This document shows, piece by piece, positions 7,299 to 16,011 of a DNA stretch of 50,610 nucleotides (position 1 is the stretch's first letter; every line of letters begins with the position of its first letter). This stretch comes from an uncultured Pseudomonadales bacterium (GTDB taxonomy: Bacteria; Pseudomonadota; Gammaproteobacteria; Pseudomonadales; UBA7434): the NCBI GenBank assembly GCA_905478995.1, contig CAJQKT010000004.1, positions 1 through 50,610 of the forward strand, in the 5' to 3' direction. The notes beneath the pieces were generated by a model, which worked only from the letters and a program-made list of their open reading frames with translations, had not been told where the DNA came from and did no database searches. Both the position numbers and the translations under genes were made by a program.

Positions 7299-8093
7299 AT
7301 GCTCTCACTTTTAGACCACACTAAACACTATTTGCTTGCCATAATCACGCTGTTGGCTGCCGTCACCTCCCCTTTTGCAAGTGCTCAACACGCAGATATC
7401 TGGCTGGTGCTTAACGGCAATCAGACGGCTGTTTCGCCCAACAATCTTGAGACGCTGGCACCAGTAAAAATAGATTGGGCTTCAGGCAAGCTTTTGTTTA
7501 CGGGAGATTTTGATGACATTGGGCAAGGACCCACCGCTACCGATGACCCTGGCTTGCAGTCAGAACCGGGTACATTTAATGCAGGCGTGATCTTAAACTT
7601 TCGTGCTGTTGGGTCTTTGCAATTTTGGAATGGTGGTGGCTGGAATAATACGGTTGTCGATCAGGAGCGCATTCAAATTGAAGATGCACTTAGCAATATC
7701 ACCAGTATCAATACCGCGGGCATAACGAACGCCGAAGGCGCAATTGACCTGATTGGCGGTGATGGTTCTGTCCATCAGCACGTTGATTTTTCAATCGATA
7801 ATACAGCAGGAAACGGCACCGTTGCGGCGGGCGCGTATAGGGTTGAGCTGGAATTTTATTTAACCGATGGAGTCGGCGGCCCCATTGTTCATACGACCTC
7901 CCAACCCGTTTCGCTCGTGTTTAACTATCAACTTGCCGCAGGCGAATTTGCCAGTGCCATTAATCAGTTGACGCAGCCCCAAGGCGTAAACGTTCCCATA
8001 CCGGGCATAATGCTGCCCTTCTTGGCCAGCTTACTCGTTATTGTCGTTGTATTTTCTCGCTCATTTAATCGTCGTATTAAAGAGATATCTTGA
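7299..8093 (+). CDS. HxHxDF exported protein 2
   Basis: A 264-residue paralogue of the preceding protein. The signal peptide ends SPFASA at residue 29 and the mature N-terminus is QHAD. It has TDDPG at 81-85, a LQFWNGGGW block near 107-115, GSVHQHVDF at 156-164 (H159, H161) and a GAYRVELEF segment. The tail is VPIPGIMLPFLASLLVIVVV followed by an Arg-rich end, a sorting-signal-like anchor. The stop overlaps the start of the next gene (TTGA), indicating translational coupling. The Shine-Dalgarno sequence is poor. The same Zur-linked surface zinc role is inferred. Confidence 0.78.
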   Translation: MLSLLDHTKHYLLAIITLLAAVTSPFASAQHADIWLVLNGNQTAVSPNNLETLAPVKIDWASGKLLFTGDFDDIGQGPTATDDPGLQSEPGTFNAGVILNFRAVGSLQFWNGGGWNNTVVDQERIQIEDALSNITSINTAGITNAEGAIDLIGGDGSVHQHVDFSIDNTAGNGTVAAGAYRVELEFYLTDGVGGPIVHTTSQPVSLVFNYQLAAGEFASAINQLTQPQGVNVPIPGIMLPFLASLLVIVVVFSRSFNRRIKEIS

Positions 8094-9643
8094 TTTCTCA
8101 ATTGATCAATGGCAGCTTGCTGCAGCCAATAAAGCCCACCTGCAAATTACTTCTGCTGACTATTGCGCTCGTCACATTGCACGGCTGTGGCAGCAGTGCC
8201 AGTGGTGGCGAACAAACTATCATTGCCGCGCCTATCGACCTAACGGGAGCAACGCTTCGGGTCAATAATGTTTCTGGTTCAGACCTAGCTGATGGCATCA
8301 CTGAGCCCTATCAAACGCTGCAGTATGCGCTAGATCAGCTGCGACCCGGCGACCTGCTGGTTATTGAAGATACCAGCCAGCCCTATAGTAGCTCCGCTGT
8401 TATTGCACAAGAGCGTGATAGCAACGATAACCTCTTGCGCACCCTGCGCGGCTTCAAAGTGTCTGTTAGCGGCACGCAAAGCTCGCCCATTATTATTGAA
8501 GGGCGCGGCTCAAATCGCCCCGAAATCAATCAACTGCAGTCAGGCAGTGTACCCTCCAACGCCACGGTCGGCTTACTGCTCGACTGTGTTAGCCATATTG
8601 TGGTTCGTAATTTAGAGATACATAGCGCCAACGAGGCGGGCATTACCACGGCTACCGATGGAGCCTGTCAAACAAGTAATATCGTTATTGAAGGGAACCA
8701 TATTCACAACATTTACGGTGAAAAATACGTGGGTGGCGTCCGTATGATGGGTACGAGTGACGTGGTGATTAGCAATAACCATATCCACGATATATTCAGC
8801 AACGAATCAGCCGAAAATAAGCGCCTTATTAAGAAAGGAGCAGGCATTCATAATATTATTGTAGAAAATAATCGTCTGGAATTTATCGATACTGGCGTCG
8901 CTATTAACGCCCAGGGGATTGGCAACAGCACTTTCGGACTCGAGAATCCAGAGCCTGTGTCAGCAATACAAATAAAAAACAATGTTTTCGATACAGTCGC
9001 TGATGCCTTAAGTTTTACCACTCATATCTCTGACGCAATGTCTGTTGATGAAACCAAAACAGGTTTATTCGTCAATTTCGATGTTGTTGGTAATACTTTC
9101 CAGCAAGTAGGATCTGCCCTGCACCTGCGTGCCGATACAGCGCAAGATCAATCAGACATTGCCTGCATTTATAACAATTCCTTTATTAATACTATCGGGG
9201 CAGCCCTGGATATTGCCGGCCTGACTAATTTGGAGCTGTTCAACAATATTTTTGTCATGCCGCAAAGCGAAATATTGTTGACCCATGCCACTGATAACGC
9301 TGGCTTAAGCAACAGCATTGTTTATAGCGACCACAATTTATTTTATGAATTTGTTTCGCTGCGCTGGCGCTTGGGTGTTAGCGGACCGACTGAAGCAACG
9401 TATGCCGACTTGCCTAATTGGCAGTCGGCCTCAAGTCACCCTGAACTGAGCGCCAACCCAGATTTACTCGCGATTATCGACGACCCTCAGTTCGTCGACC
9501 CCCTAAACGGCGACTATACGCTTGACACCGGCTCTGTGGCGATTGCGGCTGGACGCTTTGGCCTATCGATAGGTGCGAATGATGGCCTCGTAGCGCCTGT
9601 CGATAGGCCGGAGTTTCCTTGTGCTGCCCGGGAGTTAAACTAA
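8090..9643 (+). CDS. Right-handed parallel beta-helix lipoprotein in the zinc operon
   Basis: A 517-residue lipoprotein. The TTG start overlaps the upstream stop by four bases and has an AAAGAGA site before it; no in-frame ATG lies ahead of the lipobox LHGC, with Cys33 as the expected lipidated residue. After a short linker, residues about 51-100 (VNNVSGSDLADG then YQTLQYALDQLRPGD) are the typical opening of pectate-lyase-like beta-helix proteins (DUF1565 type). Many short Asn/Ile-rich turns (VIEGNHIHNI, VVISNNHIHDI, IIVENNRLEFI) fill the middle. No known catalytic triad was picked out. Several His sit in the NHIH turns. Placement between zinc-binding exported proteins and a TonB receptor suggests a part in metal capture or holding, but a polysaccharide-binding role is also possible. 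Confidence 0.75.
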   Translation: MISQLINGSLLQPIKPTCKLLLLTIALVTLHGCGSSASGGEQTIIAAPIDLTGATLRVNNVSGSDLADGITEPYQTLQYALDQLRPGDLLVIEDTSQPYSSSAVIAQERDSNDNLLRTLRGFKVSVSGTQSSPIIIEGRGSNRPEINQLQSGSVPSNATVGLLLDCVSHIVVRNLEIHSANEAGITTATDGACQTSNIVIEGNHIHNIYGEKYVGGVRMMGTSDVVISNNHIHDIFSNESAENKRLIKKGAGIHNIIVENNRLEFIDTGVAINAQGIGNSTFGLENPEPVSAIQIKNNVFDTVADALSFTTHISDAMSVDETKTGLFVNFDVVGNTFQQVGSALHLRADTAQDQSDIACIYNNSFINTIGAALDIAGLTNLELFNNIFVMPQSEILLTHATDNAGLSNSIVYSDHNLFYEFVSLRWRLGVSGPTEATYADLPNWQSASSHPELSANPDLLAIIDDPQFVDPLNGDYTLDTGSVAIAAGRFGLSIGANDGLVAPVDRPEFPCAARELN

Positions 9644-9644
9644 T

Positions 9645-11954
9645 ATGCCTGCGCTGTTTTTACCGGCCGAGCATGGACCGCTTTACGCGCAGCAAGCCTT
9701 TATATTGAGCCTCAAAAAACTATTGCCTGCTGTAGCAACTGTGCTTTGTATTTGCGGAGAGTATGTCGCTGCGGCAGCACCGGCTACCCGTGCAATACCG
9801 GCATTCGAAGAGGTGGTAGTGGAGGGCAAAAAAGTTTCAGAGAGAGCCGAACTGGGACTTAGCACCATAGAGATTTCAGGGGACGAACTGGTGACCAAAC
9901 TCGGGGCCACACTGGGCGAGACGCTGGCGAATGAACCCGGTGTGCACAACGCCTCCTATGGGCCGGGAGTGGGCCTGCCGGTTTTACGGGGCCTTTCAGG
10001 GGTGCGCGTGCGCCTAAGCGAAGATGGCATTGGTGCCTGGGATGCATCATCGATAAGCCCAGATCATGCCACCGCAATAGAGCCGGTGTTAGCAAAAAAA
10101 ATTCAAGTAGTGAAAGGAGCGGCGACCGTCATTCACGGCAACAATGCGATTGGTGGCATTGTTGAGGTCACTCATGGTCGCATTGCCGAAGCGTTAACTG
10201 GCCAGGCCGTGTCATCAGTTTTTGAGGCCCGTAAGGAGCTAGAGAATGATCATGAGCGAGAATCTTATGTCGGTAAAGTAAACACAGAGCTAGGAAAATT
10301 TGTTTTTCAGCTTGATGGATTTACCCGCCACTCAAACGATATGAGTATTCCGGGTGTTGCCATTGAAGAAGCAGCCATAGAACAAGTTTTTGGCATTTCC
10401 AACTCTGACAATACCTTTGGAACGGTACTTAACAGCGATGCGAATTCGCATAGTGGATCAGCGGCCCTTAGCTTTGTCGACGACAATTTTTTTATCGGCG
10501 GCGCCTCTACGAAAATTAATAGCGAATATGGCCTGCCACCAGGTGCACATACAGAACCCCCTGACTCTCCTGGTCACAGCCACAGCCATCCCGTGGGTGA
10601 TAACATTGCTGTTCAGGCGCGCGTGCGTGTCGATCTTAAACAAGATCGGCATCTGTTTAAACTGGGTGGAGTGCTAGGCTTATCCCAGCTTGAATCCTAT
10701 CAGGTAACCGTCGGTAAAATTGAGTACACGCACCGAGAATTCGAGCTCGATCCGCTAACGGACAGAGTAGTTGGCGGCACTCGCTTTTATAACGATGTGC
10801 TAGAGGCGAAAGCGGAAATCAATCATAGCTTGTTGAGTTTTGCCAATGAACAACACAGTGGCCGCTTTGGCGTACAGTGGATTGATAGAGAGTTTATGGC
10901 GAAAAGTGAGCGTATTTTTGGAGGCGAGGATTATGTCCCTGCCACCGAGCAGCAGACTTTCGGTTTTTTCATGTACGAGCAATTTCCATTGTCGCGGGGT
11001 AGTGCAGAAATAGGTGCTCGTTACGAATGGCAACAAATCTCTCAACGCGAATTGACGGCGCCGCTGCTACCCAACAACACCCAATTTTTTCACCAACCAA
11101 TAACCTACCAAACCTACACAGTATCTTCTGCGGTCTCGCTCGATGTAACAGACCAGCAGCGTGTCATCGTAAACGTTAATTCAGCACAACGAGCACCAGA
11201 GATACAAGAACTACTTTCGCTGGGTCCACATTTGGCCACCAGAAGCTACGACATCGGGCTACTGCTAGCCGAAAGAAAAGCAGGAGAAGGTCCACCTCAA
11301 CCCGAGACCCTAAATAGCGTGGAAATACAATGGCAGTGGCAAAGCAAAATCGGCGAGTTAAATAGCTCGCTGTTTTACACCCAAGCCGATGACTTTATTT
11401 ATCAGCAACGACAAGAGCTAGATGGATTGTTCGATATCGCAGCACAACAGTTTAGGCCTGAGTGCACACGGCTTGAGCAATGCATAGCTGTATTTAGATA
11501 TACTCAAAACGAGGTGACATTCGCCGGTTACGAATGGCAATGGCGGCTACCTGCTGTCGAATTTTATAGCGGTGATGTGCAAATTGAATTTTTTGGTGAT
11601 TTTGTGCGTGGAAAAATAACCAATGGCGGCGACCTGCCTCGTATGCCACCCAGTCGAAACGGTATTGACTTAAAATGGATCAACCCAAACATAAACACTG
11701 GCCTACGGTACACCCGCGTCGCAGCACAAAACAATCCAGGCACCGACGAGGCACCAACTGACGGCTATGCTCAGCTAGATGCCAATATCTCATACACTCA
11801 TCATTTTTCAAACGTTGATCATCAGGATGTGATGATCTTTTTACAAATGAAAAACCTACTCAACGAAGACATTCGCAAGTCAACATCGTTTTTGCGCAAC
11901 TTCACTCCTGAGCCAGGCAGGGAGATTTCTCTTGGTTTGAGGTATCAGTTTTAG
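9645..11954 (+). CDS. znuD: TonB-dependent outer-membrane receptor with His-rich loop, ZnuD-like
   Basis: A 769-residue TonB-dependent receptor. An N-terminal hydrophobic export signal (about 20-45) is followed by a plug domain: EEVVVEGKK TonB-box-like region, LGETLANEPGVH, VLRGLSGVRVRL, VVKGAATVIHGNNAIGG. The beta-barrel ends LGLRYQF with the expected C-terminal Phe. An extracellular-type loop at residues 300-319 carries H302, H311, H313 and H315 (GHSHSHPVGD), reminiscent of the His-rich loops of ZnuD zinc receptors. It begins two bases after the previous stop and is followed four bases later by HxHxDF gene 3. Zinc (or a zinc complex) is the likely substrate, given the Zur-like operator. Other metals cannot be excluded. 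Confidence 0.8.
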   Translation: MPALFLPAEHGPLYAQQAFILSLKKLLPAVATVLCICGEYVAAAAPATRAIPAFEEVVVEGKKVSERAELGLSTIEISGDELVTKLGATLGETLANEPGVHNASYGPGVGLPVLRGLSGVRVRLSEDGIGAWDASSISPDHATAIEPVLAKKIQVVKGAATVIHGNNAIGGIVEVTHGRIAEALTGQAVSSVFEARKELENDHERESYVGKVNTELGKFVFQLDGFTRHSNDMSIPGVAIEEAAIEQVFGISNSDNTFGTVLNSDANSHSGSAALSFVDDNFFIGGASTKINSEYGLPPGAHTEPPDSPGHSHSHPVGDNIAVQARVRVDLKQDRHLFKLGGVLGLSQLESYQVTVGKIEYTHREFELDPLTDRVVGGTRFYNDVLEAKAEINHSLLSFANEQHSGRFGVQWIDREFMAKSERIFGGEDYVPATEQQTFGFFMYEQFPLSRGSAEIGARYEWQQISQRELTAPLLPNNTQFFHQPITYQTYTVSSAVSLDVTDQQRVIVNVNSAQRAPEIQELLSLGPHLATRSYDIGLLLAERKAGEGPPQPETLNSVEIQWQWQSKIGELNSSLFYTQADDFIYQQRQELDGLFDIAAQQFRPECTRLEQCIAVFRYTQNEVTFAGYEWQWRLPAVEFYSGDVQIEFFGDFVRGKITNGGDLPRMPPSRNGIDLKWINPNINTGLRYTRVAAQNNPGTDEAPTDGYAQLDANISYTHHFSNVDHQDVMIFLQMKNLLNEDIRKSTSFLRNFTPEPGREISLGLRYQF

Positions 11955-11958
11955 TGTT

Positions 11959-12792
11959 ATGAAAAAAGTACTGCTCACATTACCGTTTCTTTTACTGACG
12001 CCACCTCAAATGGTCAGTGCTCAAATCATTAATACCTGTAATGATTTTGGGCATTTCGACCTGTTGATCGATGTTGTGCCACCGGCTAGTGACGGGGCTT
12101 CGTTTGTTATAGATTCGACAGGCGAATTTCCGGTAGAGGCCGGCACAGGTAACACCATTGTCCCAGCGGATTTGGGTGACTTTCCAGGAGGTATTCATAA
12201 AACCGACGACCCAGGCTGGCTTGTCGCAGCGGGCGATCTGGTAGCTAACGAAATTCTTTGGTTCCGCGCGCTGGGGGCACTGCGCTATTGGGACAAGGAC
12301 GCTCAGCAGTGGCTCAATGCCCCGCCCGATGGTGAGCGAATCAGGTATTTTGGTGCTACCCCGCCTGCTGTTGTCATTAGCGGTACACCACAAGAGAAAG
12401 CATTTTATGCAGAGGGCACCATATGGTCCTCGGAAGGTTTAAGTGGCCCTATTGAAGCGCCAATAGAGGCCTTTATTGGCGGCATTCACGCGCACCTTGA
12501 TTTCTGTCTCGAAGCGAGCGACGGCGATTGCACTCGACCAGGCTCTTCTGCCACTGGCCAGCCTAGTACAGGAGCCTATCTCATCGAGATGCAGCTATTT
12601 TCCAAAGCGGTGGCAGGCAATGGCGTTCAGCAAAAATATATCGATTCCAAGCCCGTCGACGTAATATTGAACAATGGGCTCGTAGCCGATCAATGCGGCG
12701 AGGCTATTGGCGCATTAGTTTTGCCCGATGCTATTGTCGACGAGTCTGCGCCACTGCGGGCCGCTGGCATTTTGATTATGACAGGGCCTTAG
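11959..12792 (+). CDS. HxHxDF exported protein 3, C-terminal anchor cut off by a frameshift
   Basis: A 277-residue protein. The signal peptide ends QMVSA at residue 21; the body has FGHFDLLIDV near the mature start, TDDPGW at 82-87, a LRYWDKDAQQW block and GGIHAHLDF at 174-182 (H177, H179), matching the two upstream paralogues. The frame stops after GILIMTGP. In the frame shifted by one base the text continues ALVLGLAAVGRFKA to a TGA at 12828-12830, which would complete a C-terminal transmembrane segment and basic tail. One extra G in the GGG run at 12784-12786 would restore the full protein. Either a real frameshift that frees the protein, or a sequencing slip. The gene is last in the zinc set. 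Confidence 0.78.
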   Translation: MKKVLLTLPFLLLTPPQMVSAQIINTCNDFGHFDLLIDVVPPASDGASFVIDSTGEFPVEAGTGNTIVPADLGDFPGGIHKTDDPGWLVAAGDLVANEILWFRALGALRYWDKDAQQWLNAPPDGERIRYFGATPPAVVISGTPQEKAFYAEGTIWSSEGLSGPIEAPIEAFIGGIHAHLDFCLEASDGDCTRPGSSATGQPSTGAYLIEMQLFSKAVAGNGVQQKYIDSKPVDVILNNGLVADQCGEAIGALVLPDAIVDESAPLRAAGILIMTGP

Positions 12793-12887
12793 TTTTGGGC
12801 CTTGCAGCGGTTGGAAGATTTAAGGCCTGAGGGTTTCAGCTTACTGAGCGAAACCACTAAGGCGCCAAATAAACCACTTACGTCAGT

Positions 12888-13196
12888 TTAATGAGCTTCT
12901 TGCTTCACTACTGCATGCAACTTTAGAAGCCAAGAACTGTTGTTCTGCTCGGCATCGTAGAAAACCGCTGCTGTGAAAAAGACCATAAAAATCAGTGCCA
13001 TATGCCCGACGAAACTAGCTCCGATAAAAATAACGCTGCCCAGAAACAGTCCAGACGCTGTACACCACATCCATGCCAGCACGGTCATAATCCAAAAACG
13101 CGAAGCAGGATCGGGAATGTGTCGGAGCGGGTTAAAGTCTGCATCCATTACCGTTTTGTACATTTCGTAACATCTTAGTAGGCTTGTAGCTATCAT
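12888..13196 (-). CDS. Small membrane protein, unknown
   Basis: A 102-residue protein with two to three predicted transmembrane segments (about 34-58 and 60-82: LAWMWCTASGLFLGSVIF, GHMALIFMVFFTAAVF). The ATG at 13196 has an AGAGGTG ribosome-binding site; an internal ATG encoding MYKTV is less favoured. No family is recognised. It faces the zinc operon on the opposite strand and shows no obvious tie to it. Confidence 0.6.
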   Translation of the reverse strand: MIATSLLRCYEMYKTVMDADFNPLRHIPDPASRFWIMTVLAWMWCTASGLFLGSVIFIGASFVGHMALIFMVFFTAAVFYDAEQNNSSWLLKLHAVVKQEAH

Positions 13197-13606
13197 CGGA
13201 TCGCACCTCTTTTGTGGTTGTATAGGTTTTTACGCCCCTACCCAACCGGCGGATCTCTTTGAGAACAATAAAACACTAAATTTTTTATGACAAACGCCAG
13301 AAAGATCGTCAAAGCATAACAAAAGCTTCCCCTGCAATCGTCAGCACTGGTTAAGCACCATCACCCGAGCAGCATGACAAGCTTAGCAAAGCTCGGTAAC
13401 TGGCGTGAACATAGGTTTTGTCTCGATGTGACATTACACGCCCTAAATTTGCCACCCTAATCTTGCATAACCCTAATCTTGCATCGTCTTAGCATGCATA
13501 GCCAAATTCGCTGCGGCCAACACCTACCCTTGAGACTTTCCGTTAGAATCTATTGTTTCACTGGCCACATTGTGTGGTTGCCGAATGATCTAAGAGACAA
13601 AATAAA
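13197..13606. other. Intergenic region with a 15-base tandem repeat
   Basis: No gene is visible. ACCCTAATCTTGCAT occurs twice at 13454-13468 and 13470-13484, one base apart. An open frame at 13479-13709 overlaps the start of this and the end of the opposite gene and has no support. Confidence 0.5.
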
Positions 13607-14467
13607 TCAAGGCTTTTTAAACTTCAACGTCATCCGGTCTGATTCGCCAATAGCCCGCATAGCTTCTTTATTTTCCGTTCGCAGTGACGGCGGCAAGCGC
13701 CATACATAATCGTCCATTGTTGGTTGATCTTTCTGATTGGCATTAACCTCCGAAGAGTCGATATACTCAAAGCCTGCCGACTCAAACATGGCAATGACTG
13801 CCGATGTTTTTAAATAACCATTTTGACCAGCGGACCAATCATCATCAGCCTGCTCTGGCGCGCGATGCTGAACCACGCCCACCATGCCACCCGGCTTCAA
13901 CAGCTGGTAAACATCGCTTAGTCCCTGAGTACGAGTGCTCGCTAGCTCCTCAAAGCGATTAAGGTTGTGCAATGCACGAATCATTAATACAAAGTCCACC
14001 GTGCCTTTAACATCAGTAGGAATACGACCAAAAGCAAAACCTTTAGCGACTGGGGCCTGCTCACTCATAGCAGCGACTTTTTCCTTGAAGCTATCCATAG
14101 AAGCAATGCGCTCAGCAATGACTTCCTGACTAAAAAAACCAAACATGGCCCACATAGTGTCGTCGTAATTGACCCCGTAGTAAGTCCCATCTGAACCAAC
14201 ATAAGGCGCCGTAATTTCGGTATACCAGCCCCCTCCGGGCAACACTTCTGCCACGGTCATACCGGGCTTGATGCCAAAAAACTCTAACGTTTGTTGTGGG
14301 TTGCGTTGATTATCACGAACCTTCTTCTCGTCACTACGCGCATCAACAATGGCCGTTAAACGCGCAGTTGCAAGCTCATCACTCACACTGGCCGGCATGC
14401 TGCTGCAGGCCGACAAACCGACGAAAAAAGCCACCCCCATGCCTATTTTTAATAACCCTTTCATCAT
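13607..14467 (-). CDS. Exported methyltransferase-like lipoprotein
   Basis: A class I S-adenosylmethionine-methyltransferase-like protein (COG4798 type) with an export signal. I place the start at 14467 because the sequence MMKGLLKIGMGVAFFVGLSAC then forms a lipoprotein signal with lipobox LSAC; the longer frame to 14533 would bury this signal. After the lipobox come DELATARLTAIVDARSDEKK, then VAEVLPGGGWYTEITAPYVG, the glycine-rich motif I of a Rossmann methyltransferase, and LLKPGGMVGVVQHRAPEQ typical of the family. Why a methyltransferase fold would work outside the cytoplasm is unknown; it may not use SAM. Confidence 0.72.
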   Translation of the reverse strand: MMKGLLKIGMGVAFFVGLSACSSMPASVSDELATARLTAIVDARSDEKKVRDNQRNPQQTLEFFGIKPGMTVAEVLPGGGWYTEITAPYVGSDGTYYGVNYDDTMWAMFGFFSQEVIAERIASMDSFKEKVAAMSEQAPVAKGFAFGRIPTDVKGTVDFVLMIRALHNLNRFEELASTRTQGLSDVYQLLKPGGMVGVVQHRAPEQADDDWSAGQNGYLKTSAVIAMFESAGFEYIDSSEVNANQKDQPTMDDYVWRLPPSLRTENKEAMRAIGESDRMTLKFKKP

Positions 14468-14682
14468 CTCTATGCTACCCTGTTTATGAAAAACCGCCCC
14501 ACTGTGGGCGGGCATCACTTGACTCATTACCATTAGATTTACTCCAATTAGAGTTATTGCAAGAAGCGCTTACTGTATTGGTTGTAAGATTTACGCGCCG
14601 ACGCTTCGATAGTCAGAGGTTCTAGTCCTAATCCAAGTCATAGCCCTACTCCTCGCGATAAAATGACCTGATACGCCGCCCG

Positions 14683-14913
14683 CTAAAGCAACGACTTGAT
14701 TTTCTCTAGCGCCTTGCGCATTGTCTCACTAGATGACTCAGCCGCAATTTGAGATAACTCGTAGTCACCGCCCTTCTCTGCTTTGGTCATTATAAATACG
14801 GTATCACTACCCTCTAACATGACCTTGGCAGAACCGCCTGACTGTAAAACCCGCTCTAACGCTTGTTGTGTATCAGGTTCTACAGGAATTACCGTACCAT
14901 CGACCCCTTTCAT
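14683..14913 (-). CDS. Small conserved-looking protein, unknown
   Basis: A 76-residue soluble protein (GTVIPVEPDTQQALERVLQ ... SSSETMRKALEKIKSLL). It has a good AGGATGA ribosome-binding site five bases before the ATG, which supports it as real. It ends in an amphipathic helix. No family is recognised and no toxin partner is adjacent. Confidence 0.55.
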   Translation of the reverse strand: MKGVDGTVIPVEPDTQQALERVLQSGGSAKVMLEGSDTVFIMTKAEKGGDYELSQIAAESSSETMRKALEKIKSLL

Positions 14914-15171
14914 TCTCTCATCCTAAATCAATAACAACTTAACCACAGCGACAATGACGCATAAAACAACTGCTCAACCACTCCCAGTCTAATTCTTAAT
15001 AATAACTAATCTACGCTGCGAACATCTTGACTAAAAAATTTGTAATGTGCCCGCCATTAAGCCCTTCGCAACACACCTACCTAACACACCTACCCAACAC
15101 ACAAAAACTGCTTTATATTGTCCTGGCGCAGTATTTCAACCACCGCACTCTAACTATAAAGGAAATCTATC

Positions 15172-15549
15172 ATGCCGACCTCAATCTCTGCTTTAATCGT
15201 AGCCACCCTAGGTTTAGCCCTCATACAAATTTGGCTACTGCCCATGTTACTCAACCTTAAAAACACCGCCTACCTTTTATCGAGCCGTGATGGGGCAGTC
15301 GCCACAAGCGTAATGTATGACCGAGTAGACCGGGCCGCGAAAAACCTTCAAGAAAGCCTACCGGCCTTTTTAGCGTTGTGCCTTATGGCGCTTTATTCCA
15401 ATGCAGATGTTTTAACTGCGGGTAGCTTATGGCTGGGGTTTCGCATCCTCTATGTACCGCTGTATATGTCAGCCCTGCCCTATTTGCGGTCATTGGCCTG
15501 GGGAGCGTCTATCGCTTGTATGATCTGGATGGCATTGCAATTAGTATAA
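15172..15549 (+). CDS. MAPEG family membrane protein
   Basis: A 125-residue integral membrane protein with four transmembrane segments. The block DRVDRAAKNLQESLPAFLAL after the first helix matches the conserved MAPEG motif (RxxRAxxNxxExxP). Family members are membrane-associated glutathione-dependent or eicosanoid enzymes, but bacterial ones are mostly uncharacterised. AAAGGAA precedes the ATG. Confidence 0.85.
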   Translation: MPTSISALIVATLGLALIQIWLLPMLLNLKNTAYLLSSRDGAVATSVMYDRVDRAAKNLQESLPAFLALCLMALYSNADVLTAGSLWLGFRILYVPLYMSALPYLRSLAWGASIACMIWMALQLV

Positions 15550-15578
15550 TCAACTGGGATCGAGCGAATTAACTACCA

Positions 15579-15600
15579 AGCCCTCAGCCGAGGGCTCTTT
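15579..15600 (+). terminator. Intrinsic terminator-like hairpin after the MAPEG gene
   Basis: AGCCCTC and GAGGGCT (15579-15585 and 15590-15596) pair around AGCC, followed by CTTT. It lies 30 bases after the stop. Confidence 0.6.
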
Positions 15601-15638
15601 ACCTAGCGGCAGTATGGGCTAGCAGGCGAGAATCATTC

Positions 15639-15944
15639 ATGAAAATGACCGTATCAAAATTAGCAAAGTTTTTTGTGGTAGAAAAACTCATCTACCACTC
15701 GGTTGATTTAAGCCTCTACATCGTCTCGGCCATTGTTGAAGGTCAGGAGTATTACCTCACTGATGATAAAGGCGCTTTCCTCAAAGCCCATACACTGCTT
15801 GAACTGCAAAAAGTATTGAAGGATGTAACGGCGCAAAAAACCGTACTACAACACACTAGCCCCTACGACGAAATGATTGGCGGCCCAGATAAAACTCACT
15901 CGAATGCATTAGAAGTGCCGCTTGCCGACAACCAGCTGTATTAA
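15639..15944 (+). CDS. DUF6482-like small protein
   Basis: A 101-residue soluble protein beginning MKMTVSKLAKFFVVEKLIYHSVDLSLYIVS, which I associate with the DUF6482 family of small gammaproteobacterial proteins. No catalytic motif is seen. A following ATG two codons later is an alternative start. It converges on the DUF4136 gene with a shared terminator between them. Confidence 0.55.
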   Translation: MKMTVSKLAKFFVVEKLIYHSVDLSLYIVSAIVEGQEYYLTDDKGAFLKAHTLLELQKVLKDVTAQKTVLQHTSPYDEMIGGPDKTHSNALEVPLADNQLY

Positions 15945-16011
15945 TCAGGCCAGCGCAAAACATCAGCTCTGAACAAACCTCCACTCAAGACAAATCTAGC
16001 CAAATTTAGGC

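Noticed and set aside
9645..11954. Siderophore or cobalamin receptor
   Set aside because: Regulator, operator-like sites, His-rich loop and neighbours point to zinc; no siderophore or corrinoid genes are near.
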